The translations under genes and the position numbers were made by a program. From assembly GCA_023443225.1 (NCBI GenBank), contig JAEZVF010000002.1, positions 1-14,838 of the forward strand: a stretch of 14,838 nucleotides of DNA. Reading direction: 5' to 3'. The notes below the pieces were generated by a model. It was not told the DNA's origin. It ran no database searches and worked only from the letters and a program-made list of their open reading frames with translations. The stretch's first letter is position 1. Each line of letters opens with the position of its first letter. This document shows positions 1 to 7,162 of this stretch, in pieces. The stretch is from Bacillota bacterium (lineage in GTDB: Bacteria; Bacillota; Clostridia; Lachnospirales; Lachnospiraceae).

Positions 1-19
1 TTTAAGGCGGGGCTTATTT

Positions 20-80
20 AAGTGCCTCTAATCAATGTACTGCCACACTTATACAATTCAAAAACGGCAGATTGGCACTT
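20..80. repeat. Nested inverted repeat (bulged hairpin)
   Basis: The right strand GGCAGATTGGCACTT (66-80) pairs in order with three separated blocks on the left: AAGTGCC (20-26), AATC (30-33) and TGCC (41-44). That gives 15 base pairs interrupted by bulges on one side only, around a 21-nt loop. It could be an RNA structure, an origin or transfer-site hairpin, or a protein-binding dyad. The sequence does not decide between these. Confidence 0.4.
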
Positions 81-145
81 TGGTAAGACTTACTTATTTT
101 TCAATTGCAATTTGCGGAAACTCAAGAATTTACCAATAGTTTGAA

Positions 146-192
146 TACACTTATTATTAAAGTGTATTCGCTACACTTCCTCAAAAAGTGTA
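146..192. promoter_or_regulatory. Cluster of AAGTGTA/TACACTT operator-like motifs
   Basis: TACACTT occurs at 146-152. A perfect 7-bp inverted repeat with a 5-nt spacer lies at 160-178 (AAGTGTA, TTCGC, TACACTT). A further AAGTGTA is at 186-192. The arrangement looks like clustered binding sites for a repressor or element-encoded regulator. A related cluster lies at 7118-7155 upstream of the deformylase promoter. The binding protein is unknown and no regulator gene is present in the window. Confidence 0.45.
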
Positions 193-326
193 TACTTTCT
201 TTTTAATTTAATTCATCTATCTGCTCTAAAAAGGCACTAAAATTAGTATGGCGAAATACCTACCGAGATAGAAAAGGTATGTGAAATTCATCATGACAAT
301 GCAAAATCCACTTCGGAGAAGGTGGA

Positions 327-742
327 ATCGAGTAGGAGGGAGTGATTAACTCCCGTCCTCTCACAGCACCGTGCATACCGTTCGGTACACGGCGCTTTCA
401 ATAGTATTACCTTGCGATAATAGTTACCTTTTTCGAGGCGTACCATACAGATCTCCCCGGGTACTCGGAAGTTCCTTCTCTCCATCTATCTGCCATATTT
501 ACCATGCATGATTCCGTATAGTTATCGGGCTTCAATTTGTAACGAAGTCTTACCCTCATGCATAGCCTAATGTGATTTCTGTTCGTCAGACCAGAGATTT
601 GCCCACTGGTTAATATGTTCCCAGTATCCGGCTTCTTCAGATTCCACCTCACGATAGCAGGTCTTGCCTTCGGCTAGATCCTTCCCACTACCGGGCGGAT
701 TCGGAGCTTGCACCCGTTGGAACGTGCGCCCGCCGGGCGCAC
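327..742 (-). mobile_element. ORF-less class C group II intron copy
   Basis: This 416-bp copy matches both ends of the full-length intron at 12956-14838. Its 5' end, starting GTGCGCCCGG, is at 742. Its domain V-VI region and 3' end are at 327-402. The reverse-transcriptase frame is absent: the sequence jumps from the end of the ORF (equivalent to 13033) to a point equivalent to 14522. The conserved domain V hairpin with GTACC stem and GAAC loop is retained. The domain VI stem differs from the full copy by paired, compensating changes. The 3' strand of what I take to be domain III is missing, so splicing may be weak. The intron sits just downstream (minus strand) of a CATCC-AAA-GGATG hairpin and T-rich tract, the expected class C target. 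Any mobility would require a maturase in trans. Confidence 0.85.
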
Positions 743-769
743 ATCTGAAAAGAGCTCATCCTTTGGATG
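743..769 (-). terminator. Terminator-like hairpin used as intron target
   Basis: On the minus strand CATCC-AAA-GGATG (769 down to 757) is a perfect 5-bp hairpin followed by AGCTCTTTTCAGAT. The intron 5' end begins immediately afterwards at 742. Class C group II introns characteristically insert just after intrinsic terminator hairpins, so this fits as the 5' exon. Seventeen bases of it (748-764) recur at 12851-12867. Confidence 0.6.
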
Positions 770-810
770 CGAGACGGGATTCGTTTCTATCCCCTCGAAA
801 AATACTGATA
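769..810. repeat. Diverged tRNA-end/att-like repeat
   Basis: GCGAGACGGGATTCG (769-783) matches the core of the att repeats at 4908, 8871 and 12681. It is followed after 14 bp by AAAAATACTGATA (798-810), a second block shared exactly with the island end at 8910-8922. The bases between form a similar GGGAT/ATCCC dyad. The TGCACACAT repeats of the other island ends are not seen. It may mark the left edge of an older unit that includes the ABC operon. Confidence 0.5.
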
Positions 811-912
811 GAAAGGGACTTTCCGGCACATCCATTTATTATGTACTCGAGAGGGTACTCAGAAAAACTAAAAGAATGGTTCTCCCTTTTGCATTAATAA
901 ATTAAAGCTTGA

Positions 913-941
913 TTGACAAGATATTACATATAAAGTATATT
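913..941 (+). promoter_or_regulatory. Sigma-A-type promoter for the ABC transporter operon
   Basis: TTGACA at 913-918, a 17-bp spacer and TATATT at 936-941 give a near-consensus promoter. Transcription would start near 948, leaving a leader of about 65 nt before the ATG at 1014. This rules against any translation start upstream of about 948 for the first permease. Confidence 0.8.
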
Positions 942-1013
942 TTAAATAGGAATAAACAAATAATGGTAAACTGTTTCGTTATGTATTTTATAACCAGGAA
1001 AGGAAGCTTATCT

Positions 1014-2240
1014 ATGTTTTTTTTACGTACTGCACTGCGTAATATCTGGCGCTTCAAAATAAAAAGTATATTAACCATATTGATATGCATCTTTATTATC
1101 TCTCTTCTTAATGTATATTGGGGCAACATAGAGAGTAACCGGAAGCAGCTAATCGATATGGCTGATACTATGCCGGTTTATTGCAGAATTAGTAATCTTA
1201 TCGGCTCTAAGGTAGCAGGGTTGGATATTCCGGAGGTAACAATTAATAATCTGCAATCATCTTCGTATGTGAATAATCTTGTATATACTGTTCGGCTTAT
1301 GGCGGGAGAAGGAGAGTTTTCGATAGATGATTGGAAAGAAAATCTGAATATCTCAGCAATAGCGACAAATTCCATACAAGGAGTGGAAGGAATCGGCAAA
1401 GATAAGATTACTCTGAAGGAAGGGATTAACCTGGATTTTCTGAAATCCTCTACAAATTACTGTATTGTGAGTAAGAAATGTATGGAAGAACACCAATGGA
1501 AAATCGGAGACACTGTTTCCTTGAATTTATTTTATTATTTTCATAAATATGAATATGCGTTGAAAATAGAACCTTTAAATATTGTTTCCTTTGAAATAGT
1601 TGGTTCTATGGAAGGCGCCCCTTATGATGATAGTGGGTATCTTCCTCCTGAGATTATGCTACCGGCGGAAGCGGTGAGGGATATATATCACTCCAGAGAG
1701 ATTCCATTTTCCTCTGATTCAGCTTTCTTTTATCTGACAGATCCATTGCAATTAAATGAATTCAAGGCAGAAATGAAGGAATTCCACCTATTGCAACAGT
1801 CATCCGATGCAAAAGATAGTGATAAAGGAAACGCCTTATCTGTAAATGATTCCGTATTTGTAACAGCAGCAAATCGCTTGAGACAGGGAATGGGCACTCT
1901 TTTAGATTTTCTGCCTATGGTACTGTTAATTGTGATATTTATTGGATATATTACGAGCTACCTTCTAGTTTACAGCCGGAAGAAAGACTTTTTTATTATG
2001 CGGTCCCTCGGCTTCCGCCACAGAGAAGTTTTTTTGATTTTTTTTATGGAACAGCTGATGTTGGCAATATGTGGAGCTCTGATCCAAAGCATCATATCAA
2101 TGATTTTTATAACGCATAGCGTATCCATGCTTTTCGTTGTGAATTTTGGATTTATTATCTGTTTTATGATGGGTGAAGTATTTGCTGTATCAAAGCTCGG
2201 AAGAGGAAACGTAATGGAAGCTCTTTCGCAGAATGATTGA
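1014..2240 (+). CDS. FtsX-like ABC transporter permease (smaller subunit)
   Basis: Predicted membrane subunit of an ABC transporter, 408 aa from the ATG at 1014. That start has an AGGAA ribosome site just upstream and lies downstream of the 913-941 promoter; the open frame extends to 909, but those codons overlap the promoter. One N-terminal membrane segment (about residues 17-35) is followed by a long extracytoplasmic domain (about 36-295). Three C-terminal segments follow (about 297-318, 341-362, 371-392), with the cytoplasmic loop SRKKDFFIMRSLGFR typical of FtsX/MacB-type permeases. It precedes the ATPase gene by 19 bp and presumably pairs with the larger permease as a heterodimer. MacB-like systems work by mechanotransmission, often exporting peptides, toxins or lipids. 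The substrate cannot be read from sequence; antimicrobial-peptide efflux is only a guess. Confidence 0.85.
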   Translation: MFFLRTALRNIWRFKIKSILTILICIFIISLLNVYWGNIESNRKQLIDMADTMPVYCRISNLIGSKVAGLDIPEVTINNLQSSSYVNNLVYTVRLMAGEGEFSIDDWKENLNISAIATNSIQGVEGIGKDKITLKEGINLDFLKSSTNYCIVSKKCMEEHQWKIGDTVSLNLFYYFHKYEYALKIEPLNIVSFEIVGSMEGAPYDDSGYLPPEIMLPAEAVRDIYHSREIPFSSDSAFFYLTDPLQLNEFKAEMKEFHLLQQSSDAKDSDKGNALSVNDSVFVTAANRLRQGMGTLLDFLPMVLLIVIFIGYITSYLLVYSRKKDFFIMRSLGFRHREVFLIFFMEQLMLAICGALIQSIISMIFITHSVSMLFVVNFGFIICFMMGEVFAVSKLGRGNVMEALSQND

Positions 2241-2259
2241 ATTGTAAGGAGGAGATGAT

Positions 2260-2940
2260 TTGGAAATGATACGGGTGGAACAGGTAAGTTATACATATCA
2301 TACAAAATATCAAAAAATAGAAGCAGTTAAGCAGATTAGCTGCTCCTTTAAGAAAGGCAACCTTTATGCCATTACCGGGGAATCGGGAAGCGGAAAAAGT
2401 ACCCTTTTATCCCTCTTGGCCGGTCTGGCTCTACCGACTTCAGGCACAATTTATGTAGAAGGAAAGAATATAGAAACCATAGACCGCGATGTTTATCGGA
2501 AAGATCAAGCGTCGGTGGTATACCAGGCCTTTCATCTTTTTCCCTTACTCACGGCACTGGAAAATGTTATGTTTCCCATGGAATTGAAGGGAACTAAAAA
2601 TACAGAAGCAAGAGAACAGGCAAAAATATTCCTGAAGAAAGTGGGGCTTACAGATAAAATATGGAGCCAGTTTCCCCAGATGATGAGTGGTGGTGAACAG
2701 CAGCGGGTGGCAATTGCAAGGGCTATGGCAGCAGGAGGAAAGATACTGCTAGCAGACGAACCAACCGGAAACCTAGATAGCAAAAATGAACAGAATATTG
2801 TGGGGATTTTAAAGGACCTGGCCCATACAGAGAACTACCTGGTGATCGTAATTACTCATAATCCGTTGATCTGTACTGAAGCTGATACTGTTATAAGGCT
2901 GAAGGATGGCGAATTGCAAAGGAGTGAGGTAAATGATTAG
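2260..2940 (+). CDS. ABC transporter ATP-binding protein, LolD/MacB type
   Basis: A 226-aa nucleotide-binding subunit with every expected motif: Walker A GESGSGKST (residues 40-48), Q-loop around Q89, signature SGGEQQR (143-149), Walker B ILLADE with catalytic E167, D-loop TGNLD, and switch histidine H200. Size and motif spacing match the LolD/MacB/BceA class that energises FtsX-like permeases. The start is probably TTG at 2260, because AGGAGG at about 2248-2253 is spaced well for it; the ATG at 2266 is a less well spaced alternative. The gene overlaps the next permease by 8 bp, so translational coupling is likely. It should hydrolyse ATP at the inner membrane face to drive the two flanking permeases. 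Confidence 0.92.
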   Translation: MEMIRVEQVSYTYHTKYQKIEAVKQISCSFKKGNLYAITGESGSGKSTLLSLLAGLALPTSGTIYVEGKNIETIDRDVYRKDQASVVYQAFHLFPLLTALENVMFPMELKGTKNTEAREQAKIFLKKVGLTDKIWSQFPQMMSGGEQQRVAIARAMAAGGKILLADEPTGNLDSKNEQNIVGILKDLAHTENYLVIVITHNPLICTEADTVIRLKDGELQRSEVND

Positions 2941-4744
2941 GAATAGTATTCGACAGCTTATGCGTACACCCCTAAAAACCATTTTGTTTTTGATGTTAAT
3001 CTTGGCAGCGGGAATGTTCCTCGCTCTAGGCGGCTCTTTATGGATAATGAATAAGCGAAATATTGATTTTTATAAGAAAAGCTTTGTAACGATAGGCACA
3101 GTGGAGCAGAAGGCAACGTCGATCGCACAAACCGAATCATGGGATTACATTAATAAAGAATACATAATAATCCCAAAAGCGGTATATGGAGAATTGATTT
3201 CGCCATCTGTTCTTGACTTTTATGGTGCCGGATATATTGAGAAACCGGAGAAGCGTTCGTATTATGGTTCATATAATCCGGAATATAAATTTGATAAGGG
3301 TTTATGTCCCTGTTCGGTTATTGAAATTACTCCGTTAGAGGATGGGATTCCAAATAAACCGGTTGAGGTTATGATAACGAAGATACTATACGGATATAGT
3401 GTTAAGAAAGGGCAAACGATAGAGATATGTAATGAAACATTGGATAATCCGAAATCGATCTATAAGGGAAAGACGTATGTTCTCTGTATAGTTTATATTC
3501 CGCTAATGAAGGGAGATAGTTGGGAAGCACAATATTGCCCGGTTTCTGTAATTGTCTCGAGGCAGTATAATCCCAATGGAACACTTGTACCAAGTGATTT
3601 GAAAGATAATACTCTATATTATGAAGTTACGGAAGGATTTTATGAAGAAGAGATCGGAAAACGATTTATCGAGTATGCAAAAAGCCTGGAGCAATTTGAA
3701 TATGCCATACCGGTTACCGGAACTAATGAGACCATACTTATGATGCCTTTCTATAATAAAGATGCGTTTATCTGTCAGGGGCGGGATATTACAGATGAAG
3801 AGTATGAAACAGGTAAAAAAGTATGTCTGCTTCCGCAAAAATTTGCCGCCGATAATAATCTGAAGGTGGGTGATACCGTACATTTACAATTATATTATGC
3901 GGATTATCGTTATGCAGCTAACGAATTATTTGATATTTCTGTGATTACAGAATTAAATGCAAAAGGGGAAGCGTATCCGGTGTTTGAGGACAGTTACTAT
4001 ACAGTTAAGGGGATCTATGATACGGCTTCCGGTTCTAACAATGATAATTTTGGTTTAGCAACAAACGAGGTGATTATTCCATCTAAATCGATAGAAAACA
4101 GTGATAGTAATAATATTCTAGCTTTTGGTCCAATGAAAAGTAACACCACGTCCTTCCAAATACCCAACGGATCTATTGAAGAGTTTATGAAAGAGTGGGG
4201 TAAATTAGGGTATGACCAGCTGGAGATCAAATTTTATGATCGAGGTTACTCTAAACTGGAAGCCGGAATGGACGATATGAGAAATATGTCCATGGCCCTG
4301 ATAGCAGTGGGATTTGTCGTGGTTATATCTATACTGTTGTTTTTTAGCCACTTATTCATTACGAAACAGGTAAAACGTACAGCAATTGAGCGTTCCCTGG
4401 GGATGAGAAAAAGAGAATGTATGGTATCTCTTTTGACAGGAATCTTAGCTATTCTTATTCTGGGAAGTGTTTTGGGAAGCATGCTAGGTGGTGCTTTGTC
4501 TCTGAAACTTTCGCGAAAAAATGTAGCTAATTCTTATTATAATACCATGTACAGCAATGGCACGGAGGATACCATTATAGATACAAATACTCGGGATCAG
4601 GAAAAAGACATACCGGTAATTATACTTATTTCTTCTCTTTCCATATGTTTGATCGTCCTCTTTGGTGTTGGAATATCGGTTTATAAGATCAATAGAAATT
4701 TAAAATATGAACCAATGGAGTTATTAAGTCGGCAAAAAAAATAG
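2933..4744 (+). CDS. FtsX-like ABC transporter permease (large subunit)
   Basis: A 603-aa membrane protein with one N-terminal segment (about residues 13-36) and a very large extracytoplasmic domain (about 40-445). Three C-terminal segments follow (about 452-475, 500-522, 559-583). The loop after the second segment, KQVKRTAIERSLGMRKRE, is the FtsX-type coupling region. The start ATG overlaps the ATPase stop by 8 bp and follows an AGGAG site. The extracellular domain is about 150 residues longer than that of the smaller permease. The two permeases are therefore non-identical halves, perhaps with this one contacting substrate or an extracellular partner. It ends the operon; a weak ATAGAAA/TTTCTAT hairpin spans the stop codon (4741-4766). 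Confidence 0.87.
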   Translation: MIRNSIRQLMRTPLKTILFLMLILAAGMFLALGGSLWIMNKRNIDFYKKSFVTIGTVEQKATSIAQTESWDYINKEYIIIPKAVYGELISPSVLDFYGAGYIEKPEKRSYYGSYNPEYKFDKGLCPCSVIEITPLEDGIPNKPVEVMITKILYGYSVKKGQTIEICNETLDNPKSIYKGKTYVLCIVYIPLMKGDSWEAQYCPVSVIVSRQYNPNGTLVPSDLKDNTLYYEVTEGFYEEEIGKRFIEYAKSLEQFEYAIPVTGTNETILMMPFYNKDAFICQGRDITDEEYETGKKVCLLPQKFAADNNLKVGDTVHLQLYYADYRYAANELFDISVITELNAKGEAYPVFEDSYYTVKGIYDTASGSNNDNFGLATNEVIIPSKSIENSDSNNILAFGPMKSNTTSFQIPNGSIEEFMKEWGKLGYDQLEIKFYDRGYSKLEAGMDDMRNMSMALIAVGFVVVISILLFFSHLFITKQVKRTAIERSLGMRKRECMVSLLTGILAILILGSVLGSMLGGALSLKLSRKNVANSYYNTMYSNGTEDTIIDTNTRDQEKDIPVIILISSLSICLIVLFGVGISVYKINRNLKYEPMELLSRQKK

Positions 4745-4842
4745 AAATTTTGAATATGTTTTCTATTCTGTAAAAAAGAGTATTTGATTACTACAAAATA
4801 GGGGACTCTCATAACTAAGGCTTTGTAAACTGTCTATAAGTG

Positions 4843-4857
4843 TCTACAGGCTGTAGA
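4843..4857. promoter_or_regulatory. Perfect 15-bp dyad
   Basis: TCTACAG-G-CTGTAGA is a perfect inverted repeat around one central base. That is too tight for a hairpin and looks like a protein-binding site. It lies between the end of the ABC operon and the att repeat at 4908. No partner protein can be assigned. Confidence 0.3.
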
Positions 4858-4865
4858 TACATAAA

Positions 4866-4895
4866 AAATGTTGAAACCCTAGTAAATAAGGTTTC
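4866..4895 (-). terminator. Hairpin with T-run, end of the minus-strand operon
   Basis: GAAACC (4873-4878) pairs with GGTTTC (4890-4895). Read on the minus strand it is followed by AACATTTTTT, giving a Rho-independent terminator for the operon ending at 5041. Comparable hairpins immediately precede the att repeats at 8871 and 12681, so the hairpin may be part of the attachment region, possibly the original tRNA terminator. Confidence 0.55.
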
Positions 4896-4907
4896 CGTAA
4901 AAAATTA

Positions 4908-5011
4908 ATTAAGCGCGAGGCGGGATTCGAACAAATCCCCGCACGCATAAATACTGATAATTAGCAGGTTTGCGGCTTCTGTTATTTATCTGCACACATT
5001 CTTGCACACAT
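4908..5011. repeat. Island left end: tRNA 3' fragment plus paired TGCACACAT repeats
   Basis: This 104-bp block recurs at 8871-8974 with, by my alignment, seven substitutions and no gaps. Its first 25 bp are a tRNA T-arm and acceptor fragment read on the minus strand. The next bases restore a GGGAT/ATCCC stem resembling a T-arm. Two TGCACACAT copies 12 bp apart close the block. Such direct repeats beside the crossover resemble arm-type binding sites of tyrosine integrases. Confidence 0.7.
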
Positions 5012-5040
5012 AATTTTTTGCTGTATTTTTATTATATTTT

Positions 5041-6288
5041 TCATTGAATTGTACTTAAAATCATGGGATTAAAATAATCGTTATTATTTATTACTATATC
5101 ACTTTTCTGCTCAGGAGTATGCTCTGATAAGTACAATTTTTGAACTGGTATATATTTGTTTTTGTATTTTTGCAAAAACTCAATTCCATATTTAGGTACA
5201 TCCCTTAAACTTGCCCTGTTTATTACTTCATCAAAATTAATATGTAAGAATATTTTTCCTTCAAGATATTCTAACATAGGTTCTCTGAACAGCAGCACGC
5301 CTTCAATCAGCAAAATTGCTTCCGAACTAATGTCAAAATGGATATTATTTTCAAATTTATCCGTATCAAGATTAAGGCAAAGAACATTTTTATCTATATA
5401 CCCATCATTTTGCAAAGGTTTCAGAATTTCATTAATAATTTGATTATAATTAAAGGCATTTTTGTAATATGCGTCAATTTCGTTTTCACCTCGATACCGA
5501 ATCTCTGATGGATTGTGAAAATCATCTATGTGCAAGATGGTATTTTGAATACCTATGCAATCAAGATATTTTGAATATTTATGGGTAAATACGGTTTTAC
5601 CGGATGTATCAACTCCATTAATACCAATTATTCTCTTTCCCCTATTTATAAGCTTTTGGGTGATGTGATAAAATACTTCAACTTGTGATATATAGTATAT
5701 AATATCATTAGCATTCTCTGCAGTAAAAGTAGCTTTAGATGTATCAACTATATTTCCATAACCATATGTTACTCCAATTGAAGGGATATGATTACTCATT
5801 GCAGCATCTATATCAGAAAAAGTATCGCCAATCACGATTGCAGATTGATTACTATTTATTATATTTTTTATTGCTTTTGCTTTAGAATCATAGTGTTTTG
5901 CACTGTATATTTCGCAAAAATATTCTCTGATTTTAGTTCTTTGCAAAACAAGTTCAATATATTCAATACTTCCATTGGAACAAATATAAAGTAAATGTCC
6001 TTTTGAAAATAGGTTTTCCAACATTTCTGTTATATTTGGAAATAAAATTCCGCTTTCTTTTACTTCGTTCTGTTCCAACTCACGAAATCTTTTACTGGCA
6101 TCATTTATATTAATAGTAGAAGGCAAAAGACTACTTAAAAAATCTTCAGTTTTTTTCCCGATACTCTGTGTTATGTATTGTTCTTCAGTTCTCATTATTC
6201 CAAATTCATCAAATAAGCGATTGATTGCATTTATATCACAATACTTAGCTTGAAATAATGTACCATCCAAATCAAAAATTATTTGCAT
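5041..6288 (-). CDS. HAD phosphatase fused to a uridine-kinase-like domain
   Basis: A 415-aa two-domain protein. Residues 1 to about 200 form a phosphoglycolate-phosphatase-like HAD domain with D6-x-D8 in DLDGT, SNGS (104-107), a lysine near 136-138 and GDTFSDID (154-161); all four HAD motifs look intact. Residues about 215-415 form a P-loop kinase with Walker A GVDTSGKT (225-232), DDFHNP (255-260) and LLIEG (326-330). This pattern is seen in uridine-kinase/phosphoribulokinase-like proteins. One chain may therefore both remove and add phosphate on a small molecule, probably a nucleoside or antibiotic-like compound, though the substrate is unknown. GGAGG lies 5 nt before the ATG. It is the last gene of the def operon, separated from def only by a decayed racemase. 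The fusion appears intact, without frameshift. Confidence 0.8.
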   Translation of the reverse strand: MQIIFDLDGTLFQAKYCDINAINRLFDEFGIMRTEEQYITQSIGKKTEDFLSSLLPSTININDASKRFRELEQNEVKESGILFPNITEMLENLFSKGHLLYICSNGSIEYIELVLQRTKIREYFCEIYSAKHYDSKAKAIKNIINSNQSAIVIGDTFSDIDAAMSNHIPSIGVTYGYGNIVDTSKATFTAENANDIIYYISQVEVFYHITQKLINRGKRIIGINGVDTSGKTVFTHKYSKYLDCIGIQNTILHIDDFHNPSEIRYRGENEIDAYYKNAFNYNQIINEILKPLQNDGYIDKNVLCLNLDTDKFENNIHFDISSEAILLIEGVLLFREPMLEYLEGKIFLHINFDEVINRASLRDVPKYGIEFLQKYKNKYIPVQKLYLSEHTPEQKSDIVINNNDYFNPMILSTIQ

Positions 6289-6329
6289 ATACCCTCCAAA
6301 AATTCAATTTCATATCATATCGGTAAACC

Positions 6330-6560
6330 ATGCTTGGGAGCAAGCTCCTCGAATATAATACGATTAATTTCAATCCTGTTCATTTTCATTAGGAATAATA
6401 ACATCTATATCAAAGTCCTTTAGACGCTTCTGATAAAATTCGCTTTGCATAAATCATGTTACTGCTTATAATATAAATCTGATATTGTTTTATAATAATT
6501 GATAGTAGATTCCAGACTAATTCCACCAAGTATACCAATTTTCTTTTTATTCATTTTCAT
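6330..6560 (-). pseudogene. Aspartate/glutamate racemase remnant
   Basis: From the ATG at 6560 the minus strand encodes 33 residues including KKIGILGGISLEST. This is the N-terminal signature of Asp/Glu (hydantoin) racemases, stopped by TAA at 6459-6461. About 30 bp further on, the strand encodes DFDIDVIIPNENEQD, a stop, then in another frame EINRIIFEEL, which matches the C-terminal family region. The central part, with most of the protein and presumably the first catalytic cysteine, is deleted. The start overlaps the def stop codon, so this was once a coupled gene between def and the HAD-kinase. The product should be non-functional. Recognition of the family is from memory of its motifs. Confidence 0.75.
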
Positions 6561-7041
6561 TACATCCTTTCAGGAAAAAAGATTTATTATCTATTGCTCT
6601 CATTGTTGCCAATATACCATCTAGATGGTCATATTCATGCTGTAATAATTCTGATAAATCTCCTATGAGTTCCATTTCGCATTCGTTCCATTCTAAATCA
6701 CGGTATTTAATAATGGTTTTTGTATATCTCATTACTTTTACCAGTAGATTTGGAAATGACATACAATCATCAAGCATCTCAAATTTTGTATTGTCAGGAA
6801 AAAAAAGAACTGGATTAATAAATACGAACACATGGTCTATATACATATAGAGCAATCTTTTTTTTATACCAATTTGTGGAGCTGCAATTGCTCTTCCAAC
6901 TCCATGAACACGTCTAAATTCAAGTAGAGTATCATGTAAATCAGCTACGACCCCTTTAATCGCATTCAATTCATTTTTTTCAATAGGTTCACTAATTTCA
7001 TACAACTGGGGATTACCCAGTAACAATATATCTTTTATCAT
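6547..7041 (-). CDS. def: Divergent peptide deformylase
   Basis: A 164-aa metallohydrolase of the peptide deformylase family, which removes the N-formyl group from nascent proteins. Motif 1 is GVGRAIAAPQIG (47-58), two residues longer than the usual GxGLAAxQ. Motif 2 is DDCMS (91-95) in place of EGCLS, with metal ligand C93. Motif 3 is QHEYDH (134-139) with ligands H135 and H139 and catalytic E136. Metal ligands are thus intact while motifs 1 and 2 are atypical. AGAGGTG precedes the ATG, under the 7073-7101 promoter, as first gene of the island operon. An extra mobile deformylase could buffer deformylase inhibitors or act on a non-standard substrate; both are inference. Confidence 0.87.
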   Translation of the reverse strand: MIKDILLLGNPQLYEISEPIEKNELNAIKGVVADLHDTLLEFRRVHGVGRAIAAPQIGIKKRLLYMYIDHVFVFINPVLFFPDNTKFEMLDDCMSFPNLLVKVMRYTKTIIKYRDLEWNECEMELIGDLSELLQHEYDHLDGILATMRAIDNKSFFLKGCNENE

Positions 7042-7072
7042 ATGTTCACCTCTATAAATTGTAATCTACCAA

Positions 7073-7101
7073 ATTATACTTCCCATAATATTGGTAGTCA
7101 A
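7073..7101 (-). promoter_or_regulatory. Promoter of the def operon
   Basis: On the minus strand TTGACT (7101-7096), a 17-bp spacer and TATAAT (7078-7073) form a near-consensus sigma-A promoter about 30 bp before the def ATG. The AAGTGTA-type sites at 7118-7155 lie just upstream of the -35 box and could bind a regulator. Confidence 0.82.
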
Positions 7102-7117
7102 CTATTTTGTATTACAA

Positions 7118-7155
7118 AAGTGTATTCCCTACAATAATGTAAATAGTGTACACTT
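7118..7155. promoter_or_regulatory. AAGTGTA operator-like sites upstream of def
   Basis: AAGTGTA-TTCCC-TACAATA (7118-7136) is a degraded form of the inverted repeat at 160-178. AGTGTACACT (7145-7154) is a perfect 10-bp palindrome. Recurrence of the motif at two distant sites, here right beside a promoter, supports a regulatory role, possibly control by a mobile-element repressor. Confidence 0.45.
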
Positions 7156-7162
7156 ACAAAAG

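Larger units (their letters stand above)
1..326. other. Intergenic stretch with structured DNA, no supported gene
   Basis: I see no convincing gene here. The stretch contains a nested inverted repeat (20-80) and three AAGTGTA/TACACTT motif sites (146-192), described separately. A short open frame from about 246 reads into the intron boundary at 327 and has a helical-looking composition, but it has stops just upstream and no start codon. It could be the tail of a disrupted gene or chance. The stretch is the 3' exon side of the ORF-less intron at 327-742. Confidence 0.6.

Noticed and set aside
246..326. Possible coding fragment reading GEIPTEIEKVCEIHH
   Set aside because: Stops lie just upstream, there is no start codon and I recognise no family; too short to call.
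407..652. Minus-strand open frame of 81 codons and a similar one at 14560-14766
   Set aside because: Both translate the same group II intron RNA domain I; the shared peptide reflects ribozyme conservation, not a gene.
664..905. Two overlapping plus-strand open frames
   Set aside because: They cover the intron 5' end and att-like repeat, lack ribosome sites and family features, and are shadows of the intron.
909..1013. N-terminal extension of the first permease from the ATG at 909
   Set aside because: The promoter at 913-941 lies inside it and the ATG at 1014 has the ribosome site and the membrane segment expected at the N-terminus.
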